From assembly GCF_020091405.1 (NCBI RefSeq), contig NZ_CP081903.1, positions 5,890,501 to 5,954,500 on the forward strand: DNA of 64,000 nucleotides. The letters run 5' to 3'. The position numbers were made by a program, and so were the translations under genes. Within the stretch, counting starts at the first letter, position 1, and every line of letters starts with the position of its first letter. The notes beneath the pieces are model-generated. The model was not told where the DNA came from, did no database searches, and saw nothing but the letters and a program-made list of their open reading frames with translations. Origin of the DNA: Bacteroides cellulosilyticus. GTDB lineage: Bacteria; Bacteroidota; Bacteroidia; Bacteroidales; Bacteroidaceae. Positions 49,078-58,699 of this stretch are shown here, piece by piece.

Positions 49078-50232
49078 ATGGATATAGAACACGTAAGAAG
49101 CCGTTTCATCAAGCATTTTGACGGAACAACAGGAGCAGTTTACGCTTCTCCGGGACGCATCAACCTCATTGGTGAACATACAGACTATAACGGTGGTTTT
49201 GTATTCCCCGGAGCAATCGATAAAGGCATGATTGCTGAAATTAAGCCGAATGGCACTGACATGGTAAGAGCTTATTCTATCGATCTGAAGGATTATGTGG
49301 AATTCGGTCTGAAAGAAGAAGATGCTCCCCGTGCAAGCTGGGCAAGATATATCTTCGGTGTATGCCGTGAGATGATTAAGCGTGGCGTTGATGTAAAGGG
49401 CTTCAATACAGCTTTCTCCGGTGATGTACCTTTGGGTGCAGGTATGTCTTCATCTGCCGCTTTGGAAAGTACATATGCGTATGCATTAAACGATCTGTTC
49501 GGTGACAACAAGATAGACAAGTTTGAACTGGCTAAAGTAGGTCAGGCAACTGAACATAATTATTGCGGTGTAAACTGCGGTATTATGGACCAGTTTGCTT
49601 CTGTATTCGGCAAGAAAGGCAGCCTTATCCGTCTGGACTGCCGTTCACTGGAGTATCAATATTTCCCGTTCGATCCGAAAGGCTATCGTCTGGTATTGGT
49701 AGACTCTGTAGTTAAGCATGAGTTGGCTTCTTCAGCATACAACAAGCGTCGCCAAAGTTGCGAAGCTGCCGTTGCCGCTATCCAGAAGAAACATCCGCAT
49801 GTAGAATTCCTGCGCGACTGTACCATGGAGATGCTACAAGAGTCAAAAGCTGAAATCAGCGAGGAAGACTTCATGCGTGCAGAATACGTAATCGAAGAAA
49901 TCCAGCGCGTACTCGACGTTTGCGATGCTTTGGAAAAAGGTGATTACGAGACTGTAGGCCAGAAGATGTACGAAACACATCATGGTATGAGCAAGCTCTA
50001 CGAAGTTAGCTGCGAAGAACTCGACTTCCTGAACGATATTGCATTTGATTGCGGCGTAATAGGTTCCCGTGTAATGGGCGGCGGTTTCGGCGGTTGTACT
50101 ATCAACTTGGTGAAAGATGAGTTGTATGATACATTCATCCAGAATGCCAAGGATAAGTTCAAAGAGAAATTCGGCAGAAGCCCTAAAGTTTATGATGTAG
50201 TCATCAGTGACGGTGCTCGCAGATTAGTTTAA
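49078..50232 (+). CDS. galK: Galactokinase
   Basis: Encodes 384 residues of the GHMP kinase family. Galactokinase signature GRINLIGEHTDYNGGFVFP starts at about residue 26; the ATP loop is PLGAGMSSSAALE near 118-130; catalytic Asp is in CGIMDQFAS near 173; the C-terminal GHMP motif is MGGGFGGCTI. It phosphorylates galactose at C1. In B. thetaiotaomicron, as I recall, the same gene group stands next to the arabinan PUL, as here. Confidence 0.96.
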   Translation: MDIEHVRSRFIKHFDGTTGAVYASPGRINLIGEHTDYNGGFVFPGAIDKGMIAEIKPNGTDMVRAYSIDLKDYVEFGLKEEDAPRASWARYIFGVCREMIKRGVDVKGFNTAFSGDVPLGAGMSSSAALESTYAYALNDLFGDNKIDKFELAKVGQATEHNYCGVNCGIMDQFASVFGKKGSLIRLDCRSLEYQYFPFDPKGYRLVLVDSVVKHELASSAYNKRRQSCEAAVAAIQKKHPHVEFLRDCTMEMLQESKAEISEEDFMRAEYVIEEIQRVLDVCDALEKGDYETVGQKMYETHHGMSKLYEVSCEELDFLNDIAFDCGVIGSRVMGGGFGGCTINLVKDELYDTFIQNAKDKFKEKFGRSPKVYDVVISDGARRLV

Positions 50233-50254
50233 AACTAAAACAATCCAATCTTAA

Positions 50255-50287
50255 AAGGGCGTCTTCCCATCACGGGGAGACGCCCTT
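50255..50287. terminator. Bidirectional terminator between galK and GH51
   Basis: A 14-bp stem with one G-U pair (50255-50268 with 50274-50287) and a five-base loop, followed by T-rich sequence on the plus side and an A-run on the left, between converging genes. Confidence 0.85.
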
Positions 50288-50345
50288 GTCTTTTCAGCCT
50301 TTTTCAAAAAACTAATTAGCTAACCTAATTTCCAATCCATTAACC

Positions 50346-52328
50346 TTATCCTTTTTCGAAGATATAAACAGCAAATGTCTTCGGTTCCAACTCTATATTC
50401 AACACCTGACCATCCATTGAAACCGGAGTTTCCTGCGGTTGAATGGCAGACGGCTGCTCAATCGTATTATCTTTGTCAGGATCAGCCGAACGAAGCTTGA
50501 TGCAACGTCCACCGGACAGTATATCCTGTTTCTTCAATCCTTCAAACTTCAAAGACAGAGGCTGGGCCTTATCGGAAGTATTGGCCACCTTTACTATAAT
50601 TTCATTCTTATCCTTATCATAGACCGCACTTGCAAACAGTCCATTCTGATCTTCGGCACCTGTTACAGCCTTCTTATTCATCGTCAAAGAAAGCACATTA
50701 GTACCCTTGTGATGCCCATAGAGTTGCTGCACATAGTAACTTACAGTACGGACAGAGTTGAGATTATCAAACCAAATCATATCCGGGCGCCATTGCCATC
50801 CTTCCACATGAGCAAACAAAGGAGCATAAGTGGCCATGTGTACAATATCTGCATTGCGCTCCAATCCGGTCATAAATGCAGCTTCAAGCAGAGCGGCATT
50901 AAAATGGTTCCATTTCTTCCCCTTACCATGACAAGCATATTCTCCTGCAAACACTTTCGGACCTTTACGGTCATAGTTATCATAACGTCCCCCCTCATTC
51001 AGGAACCAGTTTTCGGGACGATAGAAATGTTCATCCACCAAATCAACTTTCAGGCGTTTCATTTCCGGCCATAGATATTCGAACTGTTTTCCTTCAGAGT
51101 CCGGACCGGAGCTTCCGATAATCTTGATATCCGGATAGGCTTTACGAATAGCCTTGATAAATGGTTCGAGATGTTCCGGGTATTCCGGTCCCCATTGCTC
51201 ATTACCTATACCAATGAATTTCAGGTTGAACGATGCAGGGTGTCCCATATCGGCACGCAGTTTTCCCCATTTCGTGGTCACATCCCCATTGGCAAATTCA
51301 ATCAGATCAAGAGCATCCTGCACATAGCTATCCAAATCGCAAACAGCCACATGTGCCTCTGCATCAGAATTCTGGAACTGGCAAGACAGGCCGCAACTCA
51401 ATACAGGAAGCGGCTCTGCTCCTATTTCCTCCGAAAGCTGGAAGAACTCAAAGAATCCCAATCCGTAGCTTTGGAAATAATCGGGATAGAAACGATGCGG
51501 GAAAGTATATTCCCAACGATTCTCATTCAACGGGCGGTTCTCTACCGGACCTACAGACTTCTTCCAGTCATAGCGTGTAGCTAAATCTGTTCCTTCTACG
51601 ATACATCCGCCAGGGAAGCGGAACACACCCGGCTTGATATCAGCTAAAGCTTGCGCAAGGTCTTTACGCAAACCATTCTCATGTCCTTTCCAGGTATCGA
51701 CCGGGAAAAGAGAGACATGTTCCAAATCAACCGTACCCTTTGATGCCAGGAAAATACGAAGAGTCGCCTTCGGATCAGTTACACCCGGTTTTAGGATAAC
51801 CTGATACTTTTTCCATTCTTTCGAATCAATCGTCAATGTCTCAGTAGCAAAAGCATGGTGCTCACCCATAGATTTGGTATCTACAAGTTCAATACGGATT
51901 TTTTCGGATGTTCCGCCTTGGGGCAAACGTGCCCATACAGAGAAGCGATACTCCTCTCCTGCTTTTACACCGATACCGAAGAAACCTTCATTATCCAATC
52001 CCGTATGCTTATGCGGATGGCCCGGGTCGGCCAGACGGACATAGTGCGGATTTCTTTCAAAAGGACCGTCATCTTGAAGCGTTACATTACCAAAGGTTTT
52101 CCATCCCATCAGATGTTGTGGGAACTCAAACGAACGGTTCTTCACTAACTCGGCATAAAGTCCGCCGTCAGCGGCATAGTTGATATCCTCAAAGAACAAC
52201 CCATACATAGTAGGCTGAATCTCTGCGCCCAATTTCTTGGTTTGTATCACAAACTCATTAGTTTGTGCCTGAAGCGCCATACCTGCGGTCAGGGTTAGCG
52301 TCGCTAATAATCCAGTGTATCTTTTCAT
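50346..52328 (-). CDS. GH51 alpha-L-arabinofuranosidase
   Basis: Encodes 660 residues with a signal peptide (1-21). An N-terminal beta-rich part includes a CBM-like module (about 70-210). The TIM barrel holds acid/base Glu377 (GIGNEQWGPEYP) and nucleophile Glu463 (FAGEYACHGKG). The C-terminal Alpha-L-AF_C beta-domain ends in LEPKTFAVYIFEKG. It removes arabinofuranosyl side chains or ends from arabinan oligosaccharides. It is co-transcribed 25 bases after GH43, away from the HTCS. Confidence 0.94.
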   Translation of the reverse strand: MKRYTGLLATLTLTAGMALQAQTNEFVIQTKKLGAEIQPTMYGLFFEDINYAADGGLYAELVKNRSFEFPQHLMGWKTFGNVTLQDDGPFERNPHYVRLADPGHPHKHTGLDNEGFFGIGVKAGEEYRFSVWARLPQGGTSEKIRIELVDTKSMGEHHAFATETLTIDSKEWKKYQVILKPGVTDPKATLRIFLASKGTVDLEHVSLFPVDTWKGHENGLRKDLAQALADIKPGVFRFPGGCIVEGTDLATRYDWKKSVGPVENRPLNENRWEYTFPHRFYPDYFQSYGLGFFEFFQLSEEIGAEPLPVLSCGLSCQFQNSDAEAHVAVCDLDSYVQDALDLIEFANGDVTTKWGKLRADMGHPASFNLKFIGIGNEQWGPEYPEHLEPFIKAIRKAYPDIKIIGSSGPDSEGKQFEYLWPEMKRLKVDLVDEHFYRPENWFLNEGGRYDNYDRKGPKVFAGEYACHGKGKKWNHFNAALLEAAFMTGLERNADIVHMATYAPLFAHVEGWQWRPDMIWFDNLNSVRTVSYYVQQLYGHHKGTNVLSLTMNKKAVTGAEDQNGLFASAVYDKDKNEIIVKVANTSDKAQPLSLKFEGLKKQDILSGGRCIKLRSADPDKDNTIEQPSAIQPQETPVSMDGQVLNIELEPKTFAVYIFEKG

Positions 52329-52353
52329 GGTTTTAAAATAAAATTATAATTGG

Positions 52354-53841
52354 TTATTTAGTTCTTTTTCCCCATACGGAGCGCCCACGGCTATCCAGCC
52401 CTGTAAAGAGGACAGTTTCCGCTTCATTCTCCCAGTCGTGCCCGGCAAACACAATCAGATTCTTTACCACTTCTCCGTCCAGTGTCAGTTGTAAGGATTG
52501 GTCTTCTCTGGCAAAATCCCAGGTTCCTTTATCCTCTCCTAACTTTCCATCTTTCTCCAGATATAAAAGGTGAGACATATTCCATTCTCCATCTTGCAGC
52601 TCACCTTCACCCCACAATATCTGCCCGGCTTCCAGTTGGCGTTCATACAGAGGTTCCTGTACACGGATAATTTCCCACTCGCCCACTAAATCTGCCGCAG
52701 AGAACTCCCGGGGATTACTACCAGCATAACGTTCAGGCGATACGACAGGCCATCCATCTTTAGTAAAAAAGACTTGTCGCACATGGAGATCCATCATCTG
52801 GTTTTGTGGTGACAAACGTCCCTGATGAGCCATGAAATATTGTCCGTCATCTGACGTGAATACTGCACAATGCGCTGTGCCGGCCCAACCCGGATGGTTC
52901 TTGAAACGGTAAGGAGCTGTAAGGATAGGAAAATTATTCGTCGTATCTTTCAACTCTTTGCCGAAATAATCAATGAACGGACCTTCCGCTTTGTCTGAAC
53001 GCCCCACACGTACATTGTAGGTTGTCATCAACGGATCATAGGATACAAACAGATAGTATTCTTTCAAATCAGGATTGTAGATAATTTCCGGAGCTTCCAG
53101 ATTATCCTTCTTATAATTGGCGCGACGTGCTACCAGATGTCCCCTGTCACCATCCAGCATAGGAAGACCGGTTTCCGGATTCAGTTCCACACAATACAGG
53201 CCACCGAAGAATGAGCCGTAGTGCATCCACCATTTACCGGTTGAAGGGTCTACAGTAATACTGGGATCAATAGCATTCATGGCTGTCGTATCATCTGTCT
53301 TAACAGCACACCCAACCAACGTCCAAGGACCTTCAGGAGACTCCGACTCAGCCAGTCCGATATAGGATGTTTTACGTCCGAAAGCCGACACACAATAGTA
53401 TAGCCTATACTTATTATTATAGGGAATGATATAAGGTGCCCAGATATTTGTCGCCCCATGCCCTCCTGCATGAGAGCGCACCCACTCTACCGCTTCCTGC
53501 GGAATTTCGGGCAATGCCCAGCCAAGAAATTCCCAATTCACCAAGTCTTTGGAACGGCGCATCTGAATAAACCCCAAAGGCACCCCCTTTTCTTTTGCTT
53601 CTTTACGATTTTCCCGGAAGATAGCATCCGTGGAATACATATAGTAATAATCGCCTATCTTGCGGCACGACGGATCGTGTACATTGTAGGTTCCCCATGA
53701 TTGGTAATCTCCCATGGAAGATAGTGAAGAGTAATCATCCGCCCACGGATTAGGCGAAGAGACCGGAATAAAAACCGAATGAGTGCAACCGGAAAGCAAA
53801 CCGGTCAGCAATAGGACAGTTATACATGCTATATTTCTCAT
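52354..53841 (-). CDS. GH43 arabinanase-type enzyme, lipoprotein
   Basis: Encodes 495 residues with a lipoprotein signal (Leu-Leu-Ser-Gly-Cys, Cys19). The five-bladed propeller has general base Asp56 (NVHDPSCR), a pKa-setting Asp in NAIDPSI near 188, and general acid Glu252 (LEAPEII). A C-terminal lipocalin-like domain (about 385-495, LVGEWEIIRV and GTWDF) is that of extracellular endo-alpha-1,5-arabinanases. It most likely cuts the arabinan backbone. First gene of the GH43-GH51 operon; promoter and operator lie at 53872-53927. Confidence 0.9.
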   Translation of the reverse strand: MRNIACITVLLLTGLLSGCTHSVFIPVSSPNPWADDYSSLSSMGDYQSWGTYNVHDPSCRKIGDYYYMYSTDAIFRENRKEAKEKGVPLGFIQMRRSKDLVNWEFLGWALPEIPQEAVEWVRSHAGGHGATNIWAPYIIPYNNKYRLYYCVSAFGRKTSYIGLAESESPEGPWTLVGCAVKTDDTTAMNAIDPSITVDPSTGKWWMHYGSFFGGLYCVELNPETGLPMLDGDRGHLVARRANYKKDNLEAPEIIYNPDLKEYYLFVSYDPLMTTYNVRVGRSDKAEGPFIDYFGKELKDTTNNFPILTAPYRFKNHPGWAGTAHCAVFTSDDGQYFMAHQGRLSPQNQMMDLHVRQVFFTKDGWPVVSPERYAGSNPREFSAADLVGEWEIIRVQEPLYERQLEAGQILWGEGELQDGEWNMSHLLYLEKDGKLGEDKGTWDFAREDQSLQLTLDGEVVKNLIVFAGHDWENEAETVLFTGLDSRGRSVWGKRTK

Positions 53842-53871
53842 AATATTTTAATACTAAAATAAATAATAGCA

Positions 53872-53879
53872 CAAAAATA
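53872..53879 (-). promoter_or_regulatory. Predicted -7 box of the GH43-GH51 operon
   Basis: TATTTTTG on the minus strand (53879-53872) fits TAnnTTTG. It lies 21 bases downstream of the proximal TCCACC half-site and has no TTTG at -33, which is the pattern expected for a promoter that needs an activator. Confidence 0.6.
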
Positions 53880-53900
53880 CGCCGCGTTCAGTCTTCGCAA

Positions 53901-53927
53901 GGTGGAGAAATGGACTTTTAAGGTGGA
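53901..53927 (-). promoter_or_regulatory. Candidate arabinan HTCS operator before GH43-GH51
   Basis: Read toward GH43, TCCACC occurs at 53927-53922 and 53906-53901, a pitch of 21 bp, and the second copy is preceded by TCCATTTC. An almost identical arrangement (TCCACC twice at 21 bp, with TCCATTTA before one copy) precedes the susC gene at 58923-58957. Confidence 0.65.
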
Positions 53928-53964
53928 CATTCAGCCAACTAATGCAAAAAAAGACAAGAGTTTT

Positions 53965-53994
53965 TTTGCCATTACTATTAATCCACTAATTTTG
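53965..53994 (+). promoter_or_regulatory. Predicted promoter of the PUL 2 HTCS gene
   Basis: TTTG at 53965-53968 and TAATTTTG at 53987-53994, 18 bases apart, match both consensus boxes. Transcription near 54001 gives a leader of about 14 bases. Having a full -33 box sets it apart from the two HTCS-dependent promoters nearby. Confidence 0.55.
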
Positions 53995-54014
53995 CTTTTA
54001 CTAATCTAAACACC

Positions 54015-57000
54015 ATGAAGATACACAAGATTTTCCACCTTATTATATTATACAATATTCTGATAGGATATACTTCCCTTCAGGCACAAGACCTTTTTGC
54101 CGACCGGTATAATGCTACTTACATTACCATAGATGAAGGATTATCCAATAACTTCGTAGATGACATATACAAAGACAGCCGAGGCTTCCTTTGGATTGCA
54201 ATGTCAGGCGGCGGGCTCTCCAGATACGATGGATATGAATTCATAAACTTCAACCCCACCACCCCCTATTGCAAGCTCAAGAGTAACTTCATACGCAATG
54301 TGCATGAAGACTCCTTTCAACGCCTTTGGGTTGTATCAGAAGGGGGGACAGACATCATTGATCTTACATCCATGCAATCCGTTCTTCCGGACAATCCGGA
54401 GGGAATGCTGGCAAACCTCATCAGACAACCGGCCGCTTATGTAACACAAGATGCACTGGGATGCATCTGGTTATATTGTGGAGGTCAGCTACACCGCATT
54501 TCTTTTGATGCTAAAGGAAATGTTGAAAATATCTATTCACTCCCGGTTCCCAATCCTTATAGGAATGATATCATTTTTAAAGATATGGAAAATGACGGAA
54601 ATATCTGGATTGGTTTCAACGGGACACTATACAAGGTAGGTATGAATGCCCAAGGAGAACTGAAAGAAACACCAATAGCCAGTTGCCTGAGCTTTGCTCC
54701 GGATACTTACTTTACAGATTTTATAATCAAAGAAAATGAAATATGGATAACAACAAACCAGGGGCTTTTCCGATATAACAAGAATGAAGACATCGTGAAG
54801 CAGTACGAACACGTTCCCACTAATCCATATTCACTCTCACAGAATTTCCTCACCCAACTTGCTATAACAAACGACAAGCAATTACTGATAGCCAGCCTAA
54901 AGGGCATCAACATATATAATCCTATAAAAGATAACTTTGAGCACATCGGAGACCAGTTTTCCAATACAGGCAGCCTGCTGAACAGCAATTTCATCAATTG
55001 CATCACCGTAGAAGGCAAACATATCTGGATAGGAACAGAAAGTGGAGGTATCAACAAATTGACTTCCAAGCGCCTGTCCGTACAGAACTATCAGCATGAC
55101 AACAAAAACCCGGAAACCATTTCCCAAAATCCGGTGAATGCCATCTACGAAGACCGTAACGGCTGCTTATGGATAGGCACGGTAGAAGGAGGACTGAATA
55201 AAAAGGAAGCGGGAAGCGATAGCTTTACGCACTATACCCACGAAAGCGGTGCACTTACACACAACTCGGTAAGTGCCATTACCGCCGACGGAGAAGGAAG
55301 ATTGTGGGTCGGCACATGGGGGGGCGGCATCAACCTGATGAACCCGCAGAATCCCCAACGCAGGATAGAAGCCATTACGGCAGAGAACAAAAACAACTAC
55401 CCCATAGACTTTATCGGCGCACTGGCTTACGACTCCATAAACAACGGCATGTGGATTGGAGCCAATCAAGGAGTATTCTTCTACGATTTGGTACGTAAAC
55501 AGCTCCGCTCTCCGTTTGCCAACCGTGCTGCCGAAAGCATACGCGGCAGTATCGGTTCTATCATAGACAAGGACGGACAGTTATGGATAGGTTGCCTGGA
55601 CGGTGTCTATATCATCGACCTTCATTCCCGTCGCGCCTCATCGCCGGACAGTGTATTCCAATACCGGCATCTGAAATATAAACTGGATAATCCCGCTTCC
55701 GGACTGATAGAAAAAATCTGTTGCTTCTACGAAGCCCAGGACGGCACGCTATGGTTGGGAAGCAACGGCTACGGCATATATAAACGCATCCTGAACGAAC
55801 ACGGAGAGGAATCTTTCATCTGCTACGACTCCTCTCACGGGCTACCCAACAACAGCATCCGCAGCATTCTGGAAGATGACAAGGGATGTATCTGGATAGC
55901 AACCAACAACGGGCTGTCACGTTTCCAGCCCACAGAAAACTGTTTTATCAACTATACCCGCCAGGACGGACTTGCCGATACACAATTCTATTGGAATGCC
56001 GCCTACCGCCCCATGCAAAGCAAGCTCTACTTCGGTACGGTGGCCGGACTGGTTGCCATAGACTGTAACCTGCCTACCGTTCTGACACAGCCTTCGAAAG
56101 TACGCTTCACCCGTCTGAAAGCGGGAAATGAAGAAATATTCCCCGGCAGCGAATATCTGCCGCAGGACATTGCCGTAAGCAAGAAAATCTGCATACACGA
56201 ACGTGAGAAGTCTTTCTCACTGGAATTTTCCGCACTCAACTTCGAGGCCGACAACACAGCCACTTACAGCTATCGCCTGCTTGGTTTTGACAACCAGTGG
56301 GTGCATGTGCCCAGCAACCGGCGCTTTGCAACCTATACCAACCTGTCCCCGGGCGACTACACGCTGCAAGTGAAATATACGCCCTATGCCCAGGCAGAAG
56401 AAGAAAATATAACGGAGCTTCAGATTACAATCCAACCCTATTTTTATAAAACAAGATGGTTCATGCTGCTCGTTGTCATTCTCGTAGCCCTCGCTGCATG
56501 GCAATTCTACCAATGGCGCATACGGAGTCTGAAAGAGCAGAAAGAACGGCTGCACCAAAAAGTGGAGCAACGTACCCATGAACTGAAAAGACAGAAGCAA
56601 CTGCTGGAAGAACAGACCGAAGAACTGTCCCGCCAAAACCAGATGTTGAAGCAACAGAACGAAAAGATTACCCGGCAGAAAGCGCAACTTACCAGGATGA
56701 CGCGCAAGATACAGGAGCTGACTTTTGACAAAATAGCATTCTTCACTAATATCACACACGAATTCCGCACCCCGATAACACTGATTATAGGTCCGATAGA
56801 GCGTGCGCTGAAGTTGAGTTACAATCCGCAGGTCATCGAACAGCTGCACTTTGTAGAACGCAATTCCAAATACTTGCTATCGCTTGTCAACCAGCTCATG
56901 GACTTCCGTAAAGTGGAGTCGGGCAAGCTGGAAATAGTGAAAACGCGCAGTAACTTCCTGAACTTTGCCAACGAGCTGATTATGCCTTTTGAGGTCTTTG

Positions 57001-58283
57001 CCAAAGAAAGGAATATCACGTTGAAACGCTATTACCGGATGCCCTCACCGGAAATATCCTATGATGAAGAAGCCATGCACAAGGTCTTGACGAATCTACT
57101 GAGCAACGCTATCAAGTTCACGCCCAACGGCGGAAACGTATCCTTGTTCATTGCCCTGCTGCCACCCGCCCATAACCGCAAAGCCACGCTTTACATCTGC
57201 GTCAGCGATACCGGCAGCGGCATTATCGATGATGATATAAGCAAGATATTCAACCGCTTCTACCAGTCGAAAGGACAGACCAAATATCCGATGTACGGAC
57301 AAGCGGGAAGCGGCATCGGACTCTACCTGTGTAAGCGTATCGTACAAATGCACGGTGGTGAAATCCATGCACAGAACAACCATACGGTCGGGTGTTCGCT
57401 GCGTATTCTTCTGCCGGTAACTCCGGAAAACAGTACGACGGAAACAATAGCCGAAAGTACTCCACAGCTTACGATTGCCGACGACACGGTACAGGCATCC
57501 GAGAACACCGGAAAGGGCCTGTCTGTTCTGGTCGTAGAAGACAACGCAGATATGCGCGGATATATCCGTTCTATCCTGCGGGACCAATATAATGTACTCG
57601 AAGCAGCTCATGGCGGGGAAGCCCTGACCATACTGAACTCGCATGCGGTAGATTTCATCATCAGCGACCTGATGATGCCCGTAATGGATGGCATCGAGCT
57701 GTCCCGTCGGGTAAAGGAGAACTTCACTATCTCTCATATCCCCTTCCTCATGCTCACTGCCAAGACATCGCAGGAGGCGCGCTTGGAAAGCTACCGCATA
57801 GGAGTAGATGAGTATCTGCTGAAACCTTTCGACGAGACTCTGCTGCTTACCCGCATTGAGAATATCCTTGAGAACCGCAAACGCTACCAGAAGAAGTTTG
57901 CCATAACCATGGATATAAATGCGCTGAATATGGAAGAAGAATCGGATGACAAGAAATTCCTCAACCGCATCATGGATATCATTAAGGAGAACTACAAAAA
58001 CTCCTATTTCGAGGTCAGCGATTTCTGCGAAGCGGCAGGCGTGAGCAAGAGCCTGCTGAACAAAAAGCTGCAAAGCCTTGCAGGGCAGTCGGCAGGGCAG
58101 TTCATACGCAACTACCGCCTGAACATTTCTCGCGAACTGTTACTGAAAAACAAGGAAAACAAAAGCATGAACATTGCTGAAATAGCTTATGAAGTAGGAT
58201 TCAACGACCCTAAATACTTCACCCGGTGCTTTACCAAATACTTTAATGTGACACCAAGCGCACTGCTCAATGAGAAAGAATAG
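54015..58283 (+). CDS. Hybrid two-component system regulator (HTCS), probably arabinan-responsive
   Basis: Encodes 1422 residues. Order: signal peptide (1-24), Reg_prop propeller repeats to about 700, Y_Y_Y domain (about 715-795), membrane helix (about 816-835), a long charged coiled coil (about 837-905), HisKA with His915 (NITHEFRTPITL), HATPase (VLTNLLSNAIKFTPNGG, DTGSGI), receiver with Asp1218 (ISDLMMPVMDG), AraC-type HTH at the end (IAEIAYEVGFNDPKYFTRCF). It should sense arabino-oligosaccharides and activate both flanking operons. The first about 350 codons are clearly richer in A+T than the rest. The coiled coil is much longer than in the PUL 1 HTCS. Confidence 0.95.
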   Translation: MKIHKIFHLIILYNILIGYTSLQAQDLFADRYNATYITIDEGLSNNFVDDIYKDSRGFLWIAMSGGGLSRYDGYEFINFNPTTPYCKLKSNFIRNVHEDSFQRLWVVSEGGTDIIDLTSMQSVLPDNPEGMLANLIRQPAAYVTQDALGCIWLYCGGQLHRISFDAKGNVENIYSLPVPNPYRNDIIFKDMENDGNIWIGFNGTLYKVGMNAQGELKETPIASCLSFAPDTYFTDFIIKENEIWITTNQGLFRYNKNEDIVKQYEHVPTNPYSLSQNFLTQLAITNDKQLLIASLKGINIYNPIKDNFEHIGDQFSNTGSLLNSNFINCITVEGKHIWIGTESGGINKLTSKRLSVQNYQHDNKNPETISQNPVNAIYEDRNGCLWIGTVEGGLNKKEAGSDSFTHYTHESGALTHNSVSAITADGEGRLWVGTWGGGINLMNPQNPQRRIEAITAENKNNYPIDFIGALAYDSINNGMWIGANQGVFFYDLVRKQLRSPFANRAAESIRGSIGSIIDKDGQLWIGCLDGVYIIDLHSRRASSPDSVFQYRHLKYKLDNPASGLIEKICCFYEAQDGTLWLGSNGYGIYKRILNEHGEESFICYDSSHGLPNNSIRSILEDDKGCIWIATNNGLSRFQPTENCFINYTRQDGLADTQFYWNAAYRPMQSKLYFGTVAGLVAIDCNLPTVLTQPSKVRFTRLKAGNEEIFPGSEYLPQDIAVSKKICIHEREKSFSLEFSALNFEADNTATYSYRLLGFDNQWVHVPSNRRFATYTNLSPGDYTLQVKYTPYAQAEEENITELQITIQPYFYKTRWFMLLVVILVALAAWQFYQWRIRSLKEQKERLHQKVEQRTHELKRQKQLLEEQTEELSRQNQMLKQQNEKITRQKAQLTRMTRKIQELTFDKIAFFTNITHEFRTPITLIIGPIERALKLSYNPQVIEQLHFVERNSKYLLSLVNQLMDFRKVESGKLEIVKTRSNFLNFANELIMPFEVFAKERNITLKRYYRMPSPEISYDEEAMHKVLTNLLSNAIKFTPNGGNVSLFIALLPPAHNRKATLYICVSDTGSGIIDDDISKIFNRFYQSKGQTKYPMYGQAGSGIGLYLCKRIVQMHGGEIHAQNNHTVGCSLRILLPVTPENSTTETIAESTPQLTIADDTVQASENTGKGLSVLVVEDNADMRGYIRSILRDQYNVLEAAHGGEALTILNSHAVDFIISDLMMPVMDGIELSRRVKENFTISHIPFLMLTAKTSQEARLESYRIGVDEYLLKPFDETLLLTRIENILENRKRYQKKFAITMDINALNMEEESDDKKFLNRIMDIIKENYKNSYFEVSDFCEAAGVSKSLLNKKLQSLAGQSAGQFIRNYRLNISRELLLKNKENKSMNIAEIAYEVGFNDPKYFTRCFTKYFNVTPSALLNEKE

Positions 58284-58371
58284 TTTTACCCCGGCAAGAA
58301 TTACTCTTTGCCTCGGCATATAAAAACATACCCGTTGGCGGAATTCATTCGTTTCTGCACAGTTATGAATC

Positions 58372-58469
58372 TTTTCACCACAGAGTAACACAGGGTATCA
58401 CAGAGTTTAATCAATTTGAAATCAAAAGAATAGAACTCCGTGATACTCTGTGTTACTCTGTGGTGAAAA
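58372..58469 (+). terminator. Long hairpin downstream of the HTCS gene
   Basis: Two 36-base arms (58372-58407 and 58434-58469) are complementary except for one mismatch and one G-U pair; the loop is 26 bases. The arm begins with a T-run and ends with an A-run, so either strand could terminate. The word CACAGAGTAACACAGAG resembles a common intergenic repeat of many bacteria. Confidence 0.6.
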
Positions 58470-58611
58470 CTCCTTTTTACACAATTATGAGCTAAATCAT
58501 TATTTATAGAGCATTTCACTCATTTGTCATCAGTCTTATTTGTCCTAATTGATTACTAGCAAAAAAACTTTATTCAATCATCTGATTATCAACAGACTAA
58601 AGGCCTACCAA

Positions 58612-58699
58612 TTCAGTATACGACTGAATAGGGTTCACTATACGAGTGAATGGCATTCAGTATACGACTGAATTAGGTTCAGTATACGGCTGCTCATGT
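58612..58699. repeat. Four-unit 22-bp array with TTCA...TGAA dyads
   Basis: Units start at 58612, 58634, 58656 and 58678. The first three read TTCA(G/C)TATACGA(C/G)TGAA plus a variable end and are self-complementary over about 17 bases; the fourth is degenerate. In the second unit two paired bases have changed together (G to C and C to G), which keeps the dyad intact. Confidence 0.85.

Noticed and set aside
57096..58073. A 325-codon open frame on the minus strand inside the PUL 2 HTCS gene
   Set aside because: It lies wholly opposite kinase, receiver and HTH domains with clear motifs, has no family features or promoter, and arises from the high G+C codon use of that strand.
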